From Paraburkholderia caledonica NBRC 102488 (lineage in GTDB: Bacteria > Pseudomonadota > Gammaproteobacteria > Burkholderiales > Burkholderiaceae), in the NCBI RefSeq assembly GCF_000685095.1, contig NZ_BAYE01000003.1:124001-188000 (forward strand): a stretch of 64,000 nt of DNA. Reading direction: 5' to 3'. The position numbers were made by a program, and so were the translations under genes. Positions within the stretch are counted from its first letter, which is position 1. Every line of letters starts with the position of its first letter. The notes beneath the pieces are model-generated. The model was not told the origin of the DNA. It saw nothing but the letters and a program-made list of their open reading frames with translations, and did no database searches. This document shows, one piece after another, positions 38,975-48,019 of the stretch.

Positions 38975-40120
38975 GTGACCAGATCCCACGTCTCTCCCGT
39001 CCGCGAGTTTCCGATCGCACCGCCAGCGCCTCGCAAGGGGCGCGGTGCGGTAACGAATTTGCAGGGACGCTATGAAGTTGACCAGCGCGAAGCCGTAGAC
39101 GACGGCTGGCTCGCGGTCCCGGACGAAGAGGGAGCGCCGAAGGTTCTGCGTACGCAAGTTTTCGAGGAAAGGGCAAAGAGCATCCTCACGCGCAATAGTT
39201 CGCCGGATATCCCGTTCAGCGTGTCGCTCAACCCGTACCGCGGTTGCGAACACGGCTGTATCTATTGTTTCGCGCGGCCCACGCACAGTTATCTCGGGCT
39301 CTCGCCGGGACTCGATTTCGAAAGCCGGATCTATGCGAAGGTCAATGCGCCTGAATTGCTGCAGCGCGAGCTTTCGAAGAAGTCGTATGAGCCCGAGCCC
39401 ATCGCGCTCGGCGTGAATACCGACGCCTGGCAGCCCGCGGAACGCGATTGGCGGCTCACGCGCCGCGTGGTCGAGGTGCTCAGCGAGCGCAATCACCCAT
39501 TTGCAGCCATCACGAAGTCGTCGCTGATCGAGCGCGATCTGGATCTGCTTGCGCCTATGGCGGCTCGTGGTCAGTTTATGGCAGCCATCACGATCACTAC
39601 GCTAGACGCGGATATCGCCCGTACCCTGGAGCCTCGCGCGGCTACGCCCTCGCGGCGGCTGCGAACCATCCGAACATTGAGCGAGGCCGGCATTCCGGTC
39701 GGCGTGAGCATTGCGCCCGTCATTCCGTTTGTCACCGAGCCCGACATGGAGCGCGTGCTCGAGGCGTGCGCGGAAGCCGGCGCCAGCAATGCGAGCTATA
39801 TCGTGCTCAGGTTGCCGTGGGAGGTCGCACCGCTTTTCAAAGACTGGCTCGCCGCGCATTTTCCCGATCGCGCCGAACGGGTCATGGCGCGCGTGCGCGA
39901 TATGCGCGGTGGTAAAGACTACGACTCGTCTTTTTCCGCCCGCATGAAGGGCGAAGGTTTGTGGGCCGATCTGCTTAAGCAGCGTTTTCACAAAGCGGTG
40001 CGCCGTTTAGGGCTGAACCAGCGCGACCGGGGCATTCTGGATATGTCTCACTTCCGGCGAAACGAGGCGCAGCGCGTTCCGGCGGCAAGCCCGGACAATC
40101 CGCAACTCGATCTGTTCTAG
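38975..40120 (+). CDS. PA0069-family radical SAM protein
   Basis: A 381-residue radical S-adenosylmethionine enzyme. The 4Fe-4S cluster motif is CEHGCIYC (CX3CX2C) near residue 92, followed by FARPTHSYLGLSPG, a conserved signature of the PA0069/Rv2578c group. The frame begins with GTG 38975. The barrel core continues with the GVNTDAWQPAERDW and TKSSLIERDLDLL segments. The reaction catalysed by this family is not established. It lies 85 nt after the Lrp gene, possibly its own unit. Confidence 0.9.
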   Translation: MTRSHVSPVREFPIAPPAPRKGRGAVTNLQGRYEVDQREAVDDGWLAVPDEEGAPKVLRTQVFEERAKSILTRNSSPDIPFSVSLNPYRGCEHGCIYCFARPTHSYLGLSPGLDFESRIYAKVNAPELLQRELSKKSYEPEPIALGVNTDAWQPAERDWRLTRRVVEVLSERNHPFAAITKSSLIERDLDLLAPMAARGQFMAAITITTLDADIARTLEPRAATPSRRLRTIRTLSEAGIPVGVSIAPVIPFVTEPDMERVLEACAEAGASNASYIVLRLPWEVAPLFKDWLAAHFPDRAERVMARVRDMRGGKDYDSSFSARMKGEGLWADLLKQRFHKAVRRLGLNQRDRGILDMSHFRRNEAQRVPAASPDNPQLDLF

Positions 40121-40139
40121 CATTGCACGGCGCGCCGGA

Positions 40140-40607
40140 CTATTGCGAAAGCGCTTTGGCCGCCTGAACTTGTCCTTCGAAGTAGGTCTGGAAGGAAATG
40201 GCGAGGCCGGTCATCAACAGGAAGGCCCCGATCAGCAGCGAAAAAATCACCACGAAGATTACGGTCCAGCCGGATCGGCTGGTGCGCTGCGTGTGCGCGT
40301 TGAACTGCCTATCCCATTTTTCGTCGGGGCGCAGGCCGTAGACGATCGCGGCGAGGAATGCAGCCAGAAGCGAGACGGCGCCAGGGAACGCCAGGACCCA
40401 GCCGAGCATTGAAGCGCGTTCGCTCGCCACGAGCAACATCGCGCCTGGAATGCCGATCAGCGTGCCGATCACGTGAGCCCAGCCGAAAAGGTCGCGCGGT
40501 CCGTACAGGTAGAAGCGATGTGCGCCGAGGGTGCCCAGGAAAAATGCTAGTGCGGCGGTAATAGTTTTGGATCGAAAGTAAGTCGAGGTCGAAACTGGCT
40601 TGGACAT
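40140..40607 (-). CDS. TM2-domain membrane protein
   Basis: A 155-residue membrane protein with about four hydrophobic helices. The N-terminal LGTLGAHRFYLYG is the TM2 motif (conserved GxHRFYLG), and a charged loop DEKWDRQFNAH separates the helices. The start at 40607 (MSKPVSTSTYF) is preferred because upstream residues add a proline/arginine-rich stretch before the first helix. Function of bacterial TM2 proteins is unknown. It converges with the radical SAM gene with 19 nt between the stops. Confidence 0.85.
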   Translation of the reverse strand: MSKPVSTSTYFRSKTITAALAFFLGTLGAHRFYLYGPRDLFGWAHVIGTLIGIPGAMLLVASERASMLGWVLAFPGAVSLLAAFLAAIVYGLRPDEKWDRQFNAHTQRTSRSGWTVIFVVIFSLLIGAFLLMTGLAISFQTYFEGQVQAAKALSQ

Positions 40608-40850
40608 GTAGGCGAGGGCAGAGTAACGGGCGGTCAGTAACGCGGGCCGAAGGAGTGGCCAAGGGAGCGGGCACACCGTTGCCGCGGACCGTCGCGCATT
40701 CTACGCCGCTCGCGTGCGGCCGGTCACGCGGCGTACGGCCTCATGGGACTCGGGCATGTTGCCGTCTGGCTTGATGGTTCCCGTGTCGGGAGCACCGTCT
40801 GACTAGATTGACTGCTGGCCCACTGAAACGTGGAGCGGCCGGACGGGCGT
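40608..40850. other. Intergenic region between TM2 gene and sorbosone-dehydrogenase-like gene
   Basis: The 243-nt gap holds no convincing gene or RNA. Both flanking genes point in the minus direction, so it would contain the promoter of the TM2 gene and the 3' end of the sorbosone-dehydrogenase-like gene. No strong terminator was recognised. Confidence 0.35.
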
Positions 40851-42020
40851 TCAAGGCGCAGAGTAAGTGACGCGATAGATAGCGCCGGCGTAGTCGTCGC
40901 TGATAAGCAGTGACCCGTCGGGCAGCGGCAGGACATCGGCCGGGCGGCCCCAGACGGTTTCTCCCGACTGGAGCCATCCTTCGGCGAACACCTCCTGACG
41001 CGCATGACTGCCGTCCGCGTCCGTGACGACGCGCATCACGCGGTAACCGGACTTCTTGCTTCGGTTCCAGGAACCGTGCTCGGCAATGAAAATGTTGGCG
41101 CGGTAGTCGGGCGGGAACATGGAGCCGCTATAGAAGCGCATACCGAGCGCGGCGACGTGCGCACCTAGCTTGGCGACGGGCGGCGTGTACGCGCTGCATG
41201 GGTGGCCCTCGCCAAATTCCGGATCGGGAATGACGCCGGCGTGGCAGTACGGAAAGCCGAAGTCCATGCCGACGCGCGGGGCGCGGTTGAGTTCGTCGTC
41301 GGGTGCGTCGTCGCCCAGCAGGTCGCGACCGTTATCGGTGAACCATAGCTCGTGCGTCGCCGGATGCCAGGCAAACCCAACCGTATTGCGCACACCGCGC
41401 GCCACGACTTCGTAATGGTTGCCGTCCGGGTCCATGCGGCCGATCATCGCGTAGCGGTCGCGGTCTTTCCCGCAGACGTTGCAGGGCGCGCCTTGCGGCA
41501 CGTAAAGCTTGCCGTCCGGTCCGAAAGCAATGAATTTCGCGCCATGATGAGTCTCGCCCGGCAGTTTGTCCGTCACCACGACTGGCTTGGGCGGCGCGTT
41601 AAGGCGCGTATCAATCGAGTCGAAGCGTAAAATCTTCGACACCGCGGAGACGTACAGCGCTCCGTTATGCCAGGCCACGCCGACCGGAGTCTCCAGGCCC
41701 GAGGCCACCACATGGCGCCCGGTCGCGCGTCCGTCCTGCAGCTGGAGCGCGTATACGTGGCCGTCGAGACTGCCTATATATAGAACGCCTTTCGGCGACA
41801 ACGTCATGGCGCGAGCGCTCGGTACTGCGTCCGACAAAACCTCAATGCGAAAACCGGCCGGCAGCTTGATGCGTTCGACTGGGAGCGCGGCAAACACATT
41901 GCACGCGAAGGAGGCCAGGAGCCCTGCCGCTACCGCGCGAAAACCGCGACAGAGCGAGGCATTAGCGGTCCGACGGGCGAAGTAGAGGAGTACGAGAGCG
42001 GCTCGGGACAGTGGTTTCAC
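40851..42020 (-). CDS. Sorbosone-dehydrogenase/PQQ-type sugar dehydrogenase beta-propeller protein
   Basis: A 389-residue exported six-bladed beta-propeller of the GDH/sorbosone dehydrogenase family. A long basic N-region is followed by a hydrophobic segment ending CNVFAALPVE (signal peptide). Family motifs are GETHHGAKFIAFGPDGKLYV, ARGVRNTVGFAWHP, ELWFTDNGRDLLGDD and FIAEHGSWNRS. A CNVCG pair of cysteines lies in PQGAPCNVCGKDRD. Whether it binds PQQ is inferred from the family. It is divergent from the rpsP operon, with 172 nt between starts. Confidence 0.88.
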   Translation of the reverse strand: MKPLSRAALVLLYFARRTANASLCRGFRAVAAGLLASFACNVFAALPVERIKLPAGFRIEVLSDAVPSARAMTLSPKGVLYIGSLDGHVYALQLQDGRATGRHVVASGLETPVGVAWHNGALYVSAVSKILRFDSIDTRLNAPPKPVVVTDKLPGETHHGAKFIAFGPDGKLYVPQGAPCNVCGKDRDRYAMIGRMDPDGNHYEVVARGVRNTVGFAWHPATHELWFTDNGRDLLGDDAPDDELNRAPRVGMDFGFPYCHAGVIPDPEFGEGHPCSAYTPPVAKLGAHVAALGMRFYSGSMFPPDYRANIFIAEHGSWNRSKKSGYRVMRVVTDADGSHARQEVFAEGWLQSGETVWGRPADVLPLPDGSLLISDDYAGAIYRVTYSAP

Positions 42021-42118
42021 AAGGCGTTCCGTCAGGTTGTTCGGGCTTCTGGGCGCCGCCGACCACCCGTGCTGTATGGGCGGCGCAACCGCGCTGCGCA
42101 GTTTATCCCGGTAAGTGT

Positions 42119-42147
42119 TTGTTATGGCGTCAGTTTCCCGCTATAAT
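42119..42147 (+). promoter_or_regulatory. Sigma-70 promoter of the rpsP operon
   Basis: TTGTTA (42119-42124) and a perfect TATAAT (42142-42147) are separated by exactly 17 nt, 45 nt upstream of the rpsP ATG. This is the best sigma-70 match I found in the window. Confidence 0.75.
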
Positions 42148-42192
42148 CGCGTGTTTCAGTCGTTCCGAACCCCGGTTTTCAAGGATTCTAGT

Positions 42193-42447
42193 ATGGTCAT
42201 CATCCGCTTGGCTCGTGGCGGCTCCAAGAAGCGCCCGTTCTACAACATCGTCGCAACCGACTCGCGTAACCGTCGTGACGGCCGCTTCATCGAGCGCGTT
42301 GGCTTTTACAACCCGGTCGCTACGAAGGGCGAAGCCCTGCGTATCGCTCAAGACCGCCTCACGTACTGGCAAGGCGTTGGCGCACAACTGTCGCCGACCG
42401 TCCAGCGTCTCGTGAAAGAAGCGCAAAAGGCGCAGCCGGCTGCTTAA
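42193..42447 (+). CDS. rpsP: 30S ribosomal protein S16
   Basis: An 84-residue protein of the small subunit. The N-terminus [20 protein letters not shown] is typical of S16, and the family signature [15 protein letters not shown] is intact. Start ATG 42193 is chosen on this N-terminus; the frame is open earlier. It heads the conserved rpsP-rimM-trmD-rplS operon. Confidence 0.98.
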   Translation: MVIIRLARGGSKKRPFYNIVATDSRNRRDGRFIERVGFYNPVATKGEALRIAQDRLTYWQGVGAQLSPTVQRLVKEAQKAQPAA

Positions 42448-42567
42448 TGGTAGCTCGCATGCGGATCGTCGTCGGTTTGGCCGGCGGCTCGCGCAACTTG
42501 CATGAGCAGTCCGATACGCAAGATTTTTTGCCGAAGCAGGCGTCGAAGTTCGTTGTGAGGCTCAATC

Positions 42568-43326
42568 ATGTCCGAGCGTGATTCCGGCAGTTCAGGTCGC
42601 GTAAAGGCCAAAGAGCCGACACAAGAGCCGCCGAAAGGTGCGAGCTCACGTACGAAGACGTCTGGTCAGGCGCCATTCGGTGCATTCGTCCGCAAGCCGG
42701 TCGAGCGGGCCGAAGGCAAGGCGAAAGCCAATGTTGCAAACGCCGGTTCCGAGGCAGCAGCAATGCGCGCGGAAACGGCGGAGAGTTGGCCGGCCGACGC
42801 GGTCGAAGTCGGCGCAATCGTCGACGCATACGGTCTCAAAGGCTGGGTCAAGGTAGCTGCTCACGCGGATGCCGGCCATGGCGGCGACGCTTTGCTCAGT
42901 GCAAAGCGCTGGTGGCTGATGAAAGGCCGCGAGCGGAAGTCGGCGCCGTCATTGCAGGCGAAAACGCATAGCGACAGTGTGGTGGCCCATCTGGGCGGCG
43001 TCACTGACCGTGATGCGGCGTTGTCACTGCGCGGCTCTCGCGTCTATATCAGCCGCAGCGAATTCCCGGCGCTGGAAGCCGACGAATTCTACTGGGTCGA
43101 CCTGCTCGGCCTCGATGTGGTGAACCTTGCCGGCGTCAACCTGGGCAAGGTGGCAGACATGATCGACAACGGTGCGCATTCGGTTTTGCGCGTCGAATAT
43201 GCGGCAGCCGACAAAATCGGCAAGCCGGTCACCGCCGAGCGTTTGATCCCGTTCGTCGGTGTGTTCGTCAAGACGGTGGACCAGGCGGCAAAGCAGATCA
43301 TCGTCGACTGGGAAGCCGATTATTGA
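42568..43326 (+). CDS. rimM: Ribosome maturation factor RimM with long N-terminal extension
   Basis: A 252-residue 16S processing factor that binds S19 and helps assemble the 30S head. The RimM core begins near residue 78 ([18 protein letters not shown]) and ends in a PRC-barrel domain ([14 protein letters not shown], residues about 175-252). The preceding ~75 residues are a Ser/Lys/Ala/Glu-rich, probably disordered extension, absent in the ~180-residue E. coli protein. ATG 42568 is the frame's first start; the extension might be partly untranslated if a later start is used. trmD follows 38 nt on. Confidence 0.93.
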   Translation: MSERDSGSSGRVKAKEPTQEPPKGASSRTKTSGQAPFGAFVRKPVERAEGKAKANVANAGSEAAAMRAETAESWPADAVEVGAIVDAYGLKGWVKVAAHADAGHGGDALLSAKRWWLMKGRERKSAPSLQAKTHSDSVVAHLGGVTDRDAALSLRGSRVYISRSEFPALEADEFYWVDLLGLDVVNLAGVNLGKVADMIDNGAHSVLRVEYAAADKIGKPVTAERLIPFVGVFVKTVDQAAKQIIVDWEADY

Positions 43327-43364
43327 CAGTTCAGCAAATCGAGTTCGCTAAAACGGAGAGAGCG

Positions 43365-44132
43365 ATGCAGTTCGATGTCGTCACGCTCTTTCCCGAAATG
43401 TTTCGTGCGCTTACCGACTGGGGTATAACCAGTCGGGCAGCAAAGCAGGAGCGCTATGGGTTGCGCACGTGGAACCCGCGTGATTTCACGACCGACAACT
43501 ACCGCACGATCGACGATCGCCCATACGGCGGCGGCCCCGGCATGGTCATGCTGGCCAAGCCGCTGGAAGATGCGATTGGCGCAGCCAGGGCGGCGCAGGC
43601 GGAGCAGGGCATCGGCGCGCCGCGCGTGGTGATGATGTCGCCGCAAGGCGCCACGTTGAATCACGAGCGTGTCATGAAGTTCGCCGCGCAGCCGGGACTA
43701 ATCTTGCTGTGCGGGCGTTACGAAGCGATCGATCAGCGTTTGCTCGACCGCGTTGTCGACGAAGAAGTCAGTCTTGGCGACTTCGTGCTGTCGGGCGGAG
43801 AGTTGCCCGCCATGGCCTTGATGGATGCGGTCGTGCGCCAGCTGCCGGGCGTGCTCAATGATTCGCAGTCGGCGGTGCAGGACAGTTTTGTCGACGTGCT
43901 GCTCGATTGTCCGCACTACACGCGGCCCGAGGAATACCAAGGCGTGCGCGTGCCTGATGTGCTGCTTGGCGGCCATCACGCAGAGATCGAAGCATGGCGT
44001 CGGCGCGAGGCCTTGCGGAACACGTTGCGCAAGCGGCCTGACCTGATCGTCAAGGCTAGGAAAAACAAGATGTTGAGCCGTGCCGACGAGGCATGGCTTG
44101 CAAGTCTCGCGAAGGAAGAGCCGAAGGCGTAA
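43365..44132 (+). CDS. trmD: tRNA (guanine-N1-)-methyltransferase
   Basis: A 255-residue SPOUT methyltransferase that makes m1G37 in tRNAs and prevents frameshifting. The N-terminus [21 protein letters not shown] is canonical. The knotted SAM-site motifs [21 protein letters not shown], and [15 protein letters not shown] are intact. ATG 43365 is preceded by GGAGAG; the frame is open from 43323. A leader hairpin lies between it and rplS. Confidence 0.97.
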   Translation: MQFDVVTLFPEMFRALTDWGITSRAAKQERYGLRTWNPRDFTTDNYRTIDDRPYGGGPGMVMLAKPLEDAIGAARAAQAEQGIGAPRVVMMSPQGATLNHERVMKFAAQPGLILLCGRYEAIDQRLLDRVVDEEVSLGDFVLSGGELPAMALMDAVVRQLPGVLNDSQSAVQDSFVDVLLDCPHYTRPEEYQGVRVPDVLLGGHHAEIEAWRRREALRNTLRKRPDLIVKARKNKMLSRADEAWLASLAKEEPKA

Positions 44133-44156
44133 AGCTTCGGTCTTTCGAGCGGACAC

Positions 44157-44189
44157 CAGGCGGCGCCGCACATGCGTGTACGGCGCCTG
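44157..44189 (+). other. Hairpin in the trmD-rplS gap
   Basis: CAGGC...GCCG pairs with CGGCGCCTG, giving a nine-pair stem with a three-base bulge and a 12-nt loop. There is no T-run, so it is more likely a processing or regulatory element than a terminator. Confidence 0.4.
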
Positions 44190-44278
44190 ATGTGAACCCA
44201 TCCTCTATCGGGGCCGTAGCCGGGCATTTTCATGCGAGGCAGGTACGAACGCCGACAAGATGGACTTAGGAGTCAGTG

Positions 44279-44665
44279 ATGAATCTGATTGCAAAACTCG
44301 AGCAGGAAGAAATTGCGCGCGCCCTCGGCGAAAAGACCATTCCCGAATTCGCTCCTGGCGATACGGTGATTGTCAGCGTGAACGTGGTTGAAGGTACGCG
44401 TAAGCGTGTTCAGGCTTACGAAGGCGTCGTGATCGCCAAGCGTAACCGTGGTCTGAATTCGTCGTTCATCGTCCGTAAGATTTCGTCGGGCGAAGGCGTC
44501 GAGCGTACGTTCCAGACATACTCGCCGCTGCTGGCAAGCATCGTCGTGAAGCGTCGTGGCGACGTGCGTCGTGCGAAGCTGTACTACCTGCGCGACCGTT
44601 CGGGCAAGTCGGCTCGAATCAAGGAAAAGCTGGTCTCGAAAGACCGCGCTGCTTCCCAGGCGTAA
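44279..44665 (+). CDS. rplS: 50S ribosomal protein L19
   Basis: A 128-residue large-subunit protein near the 30S interface. It has the N-terminus [14 protein letters not shown] and the L19 signature [24 protein letters not shown] 44279 is preferred over the adjacent GTG at 44276. GGAG precedes the start. It ends the operon with a strong terminator; the C-terminal [14 protein letters not shown] is typical. Confidence 0.97.
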   Translation: MNLIAKLEQEEIARALGEKTIPEFAPGDTVIVSVNVVEGTRKRVQAYEGVVIAKRNRGLNSSFIVRKISSGEGVERTFQTYSPLLASIVVKRRGDVRRAKLYYLRDRSGKSARIKEKLVSKDRAASQA

Positions 44666-44675
44666 ATGCTGTAAG

Positions 44676-44703
44676 AAAAAGCACCCCTCGCGGGTGCTTT
44701 TTT
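44676..44703 (+). terminator. Intrinsic terminator of the rpsP-rplS operon
   Basis: AAAAAGCACCC pairs with GGGTGCTTTTT across a short loop and is followed by T residues, just after the rplS stop. Confidence 0.85.
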
Positions 44704-44756
44704 GTTTGCCAGGTCAAAATAGCGGCATCACCGCTACCGCTCACTCGAGAGATCCG

Positions 44757-45473
44757 TTGATCCGCCCCGCCTTTGAACCTGAAACTCTGCCTGTCGAAGC
44801 GACCGGCGCCCACTTGCCGCCAGTGCACGCGGAGCGTCTTACGCCCGATGGTCTGCGCCGCCGTTTCAAACAGCATCTTTGCTGGACACCCGAGCCGATC
44901 GTCGAGACGCCGTGGCGCAATACTCAGGGCGATCCGCGTGTCGCCTCTGTACTGGTCCCGCTCGTAATCCGCGCAAATGGCCTGACGGTGCTGCTCACGC
45001 AGCGTGCCGACCATCTTAACGATCACGCAGGCCAGGTCAGCTTCCCTGGTGGCCGGCAGGAACCGTTCGACGCAGACGCCACTGCCACTGCTTTGCGCGA
45101 AGCGCAGGAGGAAGTAGGCCTGGCGCCGTCGCGCGTCGAGGTGCTTGGCGCGCTGCCCGACTATCTGACGGGCACGGGTTTTCGCGTGACGCCGGTAATC
45201 GGCCTCGTACATCCGCCGTTCGCATTGAAAGCGGACGCGCTGGAGGTCGCAGAAGTATTCGAAGTGCCGCTCGCATTTCTGATGAACCCGGCGCATCACG
45301 AAGAACGCGTGTTCCGTTACGAAGGAGGCGAACGGCGTTTCTTCGCTATGCCGTACCCGCGCGGCGCGTCATTGGAGGCGGCTGAAAGAGACGACGGCAC
45401 GGGCAGCCACTATTTCATCTGGGGCGCGACGGCCGCCATGCTGCGCAATTTCTATCGCTTTCTAACAGCTTGA
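44757..45473 (+). CDS. Nudix CoA pyrophosphatase
   Basis: A Nudix hydrolase of about 238 residues resembling NudL, which cleaves CoA to 4'-phosphopantetheine and ADP. The Nudix box is near residue 99-121, with the REAQEEVGL core after FPGGRQEP. The start is uncertain. TTG 44757 (LIRPAFEPETLP) lies directly after the rplS terminator and follows CTCGAGAG; the frame is open to 44556 but that portion overlaps rplS. There is no in-frame ATG in between. Confidence 0.85.
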   Translation: MIRPAFEPETLPVEATGAHLPPVHAERLTPDGLRRRFKQHLCWTPEPIVETPWRNTQGDPRVASVLVPLVIRANGLTVLLTQRADHLNDHAGQVSFPGGRQEPFDADATATALREAQEEVGLAPSRVEVLGALPDYLTGTGFRVTPVIGLVHPPFALKADALEVAEVFEVPLAFLMNPAHHEERVFRYEGGERRFFAMPYPRGASLEAAERDDGTGSHYFIWGATAAMLRNFYRFLTA

Positions 45474-45587
45474 GGCGAGGTGACGCGCACGGTCGCCGGA
45501 TGTTTGGCAACGACCTCGCTCAGCGGCATCCGACCCTGTGCTATCGTTATGAAACAATCGTAAAACTCGAAAAGCACGGCGCATCGC

Positions 45588-46526
45588 ATGACTTTTTTTT
45601 CCGTATTGCTGGCTCTGATCATTGAACAGGTGCGCGCACTGTCGCCGAACAATCCGGTATCCGCGCTGCTTCAATACCATGCGGAGTCGGCGGCGCACGG
45701 ATTCGATGCGGGCAAGCCCAAGCACGGCCTTCTTGCGTGGCTCGTCGTAGTGGTCCCGTGGACGCTCGTCGTCGCGCTCGTCTACTACGTTCTGTACAAC
45801 ATCCATTTCGCGCTGGCGTTCCTGTGGAACGTCGCGGTGCTGTACTTCACGCTGGGCTTTCGCCAGTTCAGCCATTACTTTACGGACATTCATCTCGCGC
45901 TCAATAACGACGATGTGCCGCGCGCCCGTGAAATTCTCAACGAATGGACCGGCCTCGACACGCTAGACATGCCGGTCAGCGAGATCGTGCGCCATACGCT
46001 GATTCACGCAGTCGTCGCGTCGCATCGCCACGTTTTCGGCGTTTTCTTCTGGTTCCTGATTCCGGTCGGGCCGGCGGGCGCGGTGCTGTATCGCATCGCC
46101 GAATATCTCTCGCGTACATGGGCGCGTCCGGTCGACGACCGTACCATCGCGTTTTCAAGTTTCGCGCAGCGCGCATTTTTCGTGATCGACTGGGTGCCGG
46201 CGCGGCTGACGTCGCTGGGCTTTGCGATTGTCGGAAATTTCGAAGACGCGATCTATGCATGGCGTAACCATGCGCGTCAGTGGCCGGATGCGAATGACGG
46301 CGTGTTGCTGGCCGCCGGCAGTGGCGCGCTCGGTGCGCGTCTGAGCGGACCGCTCGCGGAGCCGTCGAGTCTCGACGCGCTCGCCACCGGCGACGGCGGT
46401 CCCATGCAAGTCGGCGACGATTGCACGCCGCGCACGCTGCAGTCGGCCGTCGGGCTGGTGTGGCGCGCAGTCGTACTGTGGATGATCCTGTTGCTCATGC
46501 TGACAATCGCCGTGTGGCTCGCTTGA
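45588..46526 (+). CDS. CobD/CbiB-family membrane protein
   Basis: A 312-residue membrane protein with several helices (residues about 50-90, 145-165 and 290-312). It belongs to the CobD/CbiB-type family (cobinamide-phosphate synthase) but no other cobalamin genes are nearby, and AmpE-like proteins share this architecture. DVPRAREILNEWTGLDT and HTLIHAVVASHRHVFGVFFWF resemble the conserved cytoplasmic parts of that superfamily. It is monocistronic, followed by a terminator. Cobalamin function is only a family label. Confidence 0.75.
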   Translation: MTFFSVLLALIIEQVRALSPNNPVSALLQYHAESAAHGFDAGKPKHGLLAWLVVVVPWTLVVALVYYVLYNIHFALAFLWNVAVLYFTLGFRQFSHYFTDIHLALNNDDVPRAREILNEWTGLDTLDMPVSEIVRHTLIHAVVASHRHVFGVFFWFLIPVGPAGAVLYRIAEYLSRTWARPVDDRTIAFSSFAQRAFFVIDWVPARLTSLGFAIVGNFEDAIYAWRNHARQWPDANDGVLLAAGSGALGARLSGPLAEPSSLDALATGDGGPMQVGDDCTPRTLQSAVGLVWRAVVLWMILLLMLTIAVWLA

Positions 46527-46549
46527 TCTCACGCGTATGCGAACGTAAG

Positions 46550-46575
46550 AAAGCCGGGTTACCCCGGCTTTTTTT
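46550..46575 (+). terminator. Intrinsic terminator after the CobD/CbiB-like gene
   Basis: AAAGCCGGG pairs with CCCGGCTTT over TTAC, followed by a T-run of seven. Confidence 0.85.
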
Positions 46576-46704
46576 ACGTCCTTCTCCGGCTCATGGCGCT
46601 TCGAGAGCGATGGTCCGCTGAGGGCAGAACATCGATCACGTCGCGTCAGTCTGAACAGCATCGCATGAAGCGCATCAGCTCGTGTCGTACTGTGAAGGCG
46701 CGAA

Positions 46705-47025
46705 TCACCCGTCCAACGGATCGCGCGCGGTACCGCACTGCCAGCACACGGTGAATTGCGCTTCGAGCCTCTCACCGCACTGGCGGCACTGCCAGCCAGG
46801 CGCGCCCGCCGCTGGACCTTGCGACGCGGCATCGATCAAGCGACGCGCTATGGTCTCGTCGCGGTCGTCTACGAGCCAGAGCTCAGGCGCGCATTGATCG
46901 GCGGGAATATCGCCGAGCGCGCCGTTCAGGTAGCGGTTGTGCAACTCGCACGCAATGCCGGCCGCGGCCAGCACATTGACCCAATGCTGTCCGATGATCA
47001 GGTTCGGCGCGCGCATCAGCCTCAT
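46705..47025 (-). CDS. DUF2007 protein with C-terminal zinc ribbon
   Basis: A 106-residue protein. The N-terminal half resembles the DUF2007 signal-transducing fold (LMRAPNLIIGQHWVNVLAAA, then AGIACELHN). The C-terminal part has a four-cysteine zinc ribbon (CRQCG and CWQCG, spaced by 12 residues). The start is 47025, one base from the rsgA stop, so it is very probably cotranslated with rsgA. No enzymatic function is known; it may be a small accessory of ribosome or stress biology. Confidence 0.8.
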   Translation of the reverse strand: MRLMRAPNLIIGQHWVNVLAAAGIACELHNRYLNGALGDIPADQCAPELWLVDDRDETIARRLIDAASQGPAAGAPGWQCRQCGERLEAQFTVCWQCGTARDPLDG

Positions 47026-47026
47026 G

Positions 47027-48019
47027 TCAGCGTACGACCTGACTGGCTTCGTGCACGAGTTGCGCGTATAACGCATGGCGTTCGCGGCGGATACGGCCAT
47101 CGGCGACCGCCTCGAGGATCGCGCAGCCCGGCTCTTGCAGGTGATGGCAGTTGTAAAAGCGGCAATTGGGCAAGAGCGGCCGGAACTCCGGAAACGCGCG
47201 TTCGAGCCGGCCTTCGGTCAGATGATGCAGGCCGAATTCCTGGAAGCCCGGCGAGTCGATCAGTGCGCCGCCTTCGCCATCCACGCGGCGAGTGTCGCGC
47301 GCGATGTCCGCTGTGTCATTGCGGGCGAAATTCGGCAGCGGATATAGACGCGTGAACGTCGTCGTATGGCGGCCGCTGTTCAACGCCGTTGAGATCTCGC
47401 GCGTGGCAACTTCGGCGTCCGGAATCAGCAGATTCACGAGCGTGGACTTGCCCATGCCGGACTGGCCGAGCAATAGCGTCGAATGACCGCGCAAGTGTTC
47501 GATCAACGCGGTGCGAGCGGCCTCGGGTTGCGCCTTGATCGACACTTCCACGACTGTGTAGCCGAGCGCGCGATACGGCTCCAGCCGTTTGCGGGCGCCT
47601 TCGAGCGCATCGGTCACGTCGATCTTGTTCAGCACGATCAACGGTTTCAGTTCGTTGGCTTCCGCTGCGACGAGCGCCCGGCCGAGCAGGTCTTCGCTGA
47701 AATGCGGCTCTGTCGCGAGCACGATCAGCAACTGGTCGAGATTCGCGGCGAACAATTTCGACTTGTACTGATCCGAACGATAGAGCAGATTGCGCCGCTC
47801 GCCGATTTCGACGATCACGCCCTGGTCCGCGGAAGTGGGCTCGTAGATCACGCGGTCGCCCACTGCGACTTCGCTGCGCTTGCCGCGTGGGAAGCATTGG
47901 AGCATCGGGCCGCCGTCTTCTGGCGCTACCAGATAGTGGCGGCCATGCGCGGCCACCACGAGGCCGCCTACGCGCGTGCTGGACGGCGCGCGCGGCGCTT
48001 TCTGAGGGCGGCCGCTCAT
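47027..48019 (-). CDS. rsgA: Ribosome small-subunit-dependent GTPase A
   Basis: A 330-residue circularly permuted GTPase that checks late 30S assembly. An OB-fold N-terminal region (about 15-85) is followed by the permuted G motifs: G4 LNKID near residue 133, G1 GQSGMGKST near residue 189 and G3 [10 protein letters not shown] zinc-binding C-terminal region ([15 protein letters not shown]) completes it. It overlaps the M48 protease gene by 4 nt at its start. Confidence 0.95.
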   Translation of the reverse strand: MSGRPQKAPRAPSSTRVGGLVVAAHGRHYLVAPEDGGPMLQCFPRGKRSEVAVGDRVIYEPTSADQGVIVEIGERRNLLYRSDQYKSKLFAANLDQLLIVLATEPHFSEDLLGRALVAAEANELKPLIVLNKIDVTDALEGARKRLEPYRALGYTVVEVSIKAQPEAARTALIEHLRGHSTLLLGQSGMGKSTLVNLLIPDAEVATREISTALNSGRHTTTFTRLYPLPNFARNDTADIARDTRRVDGEGGALIDSPGFQEFGLHHLTEGRLERAFPEFRPLLPNCRFYNCHHLQEPGCAILEAVADGRIRRERHALYAQLVHEASQVVR

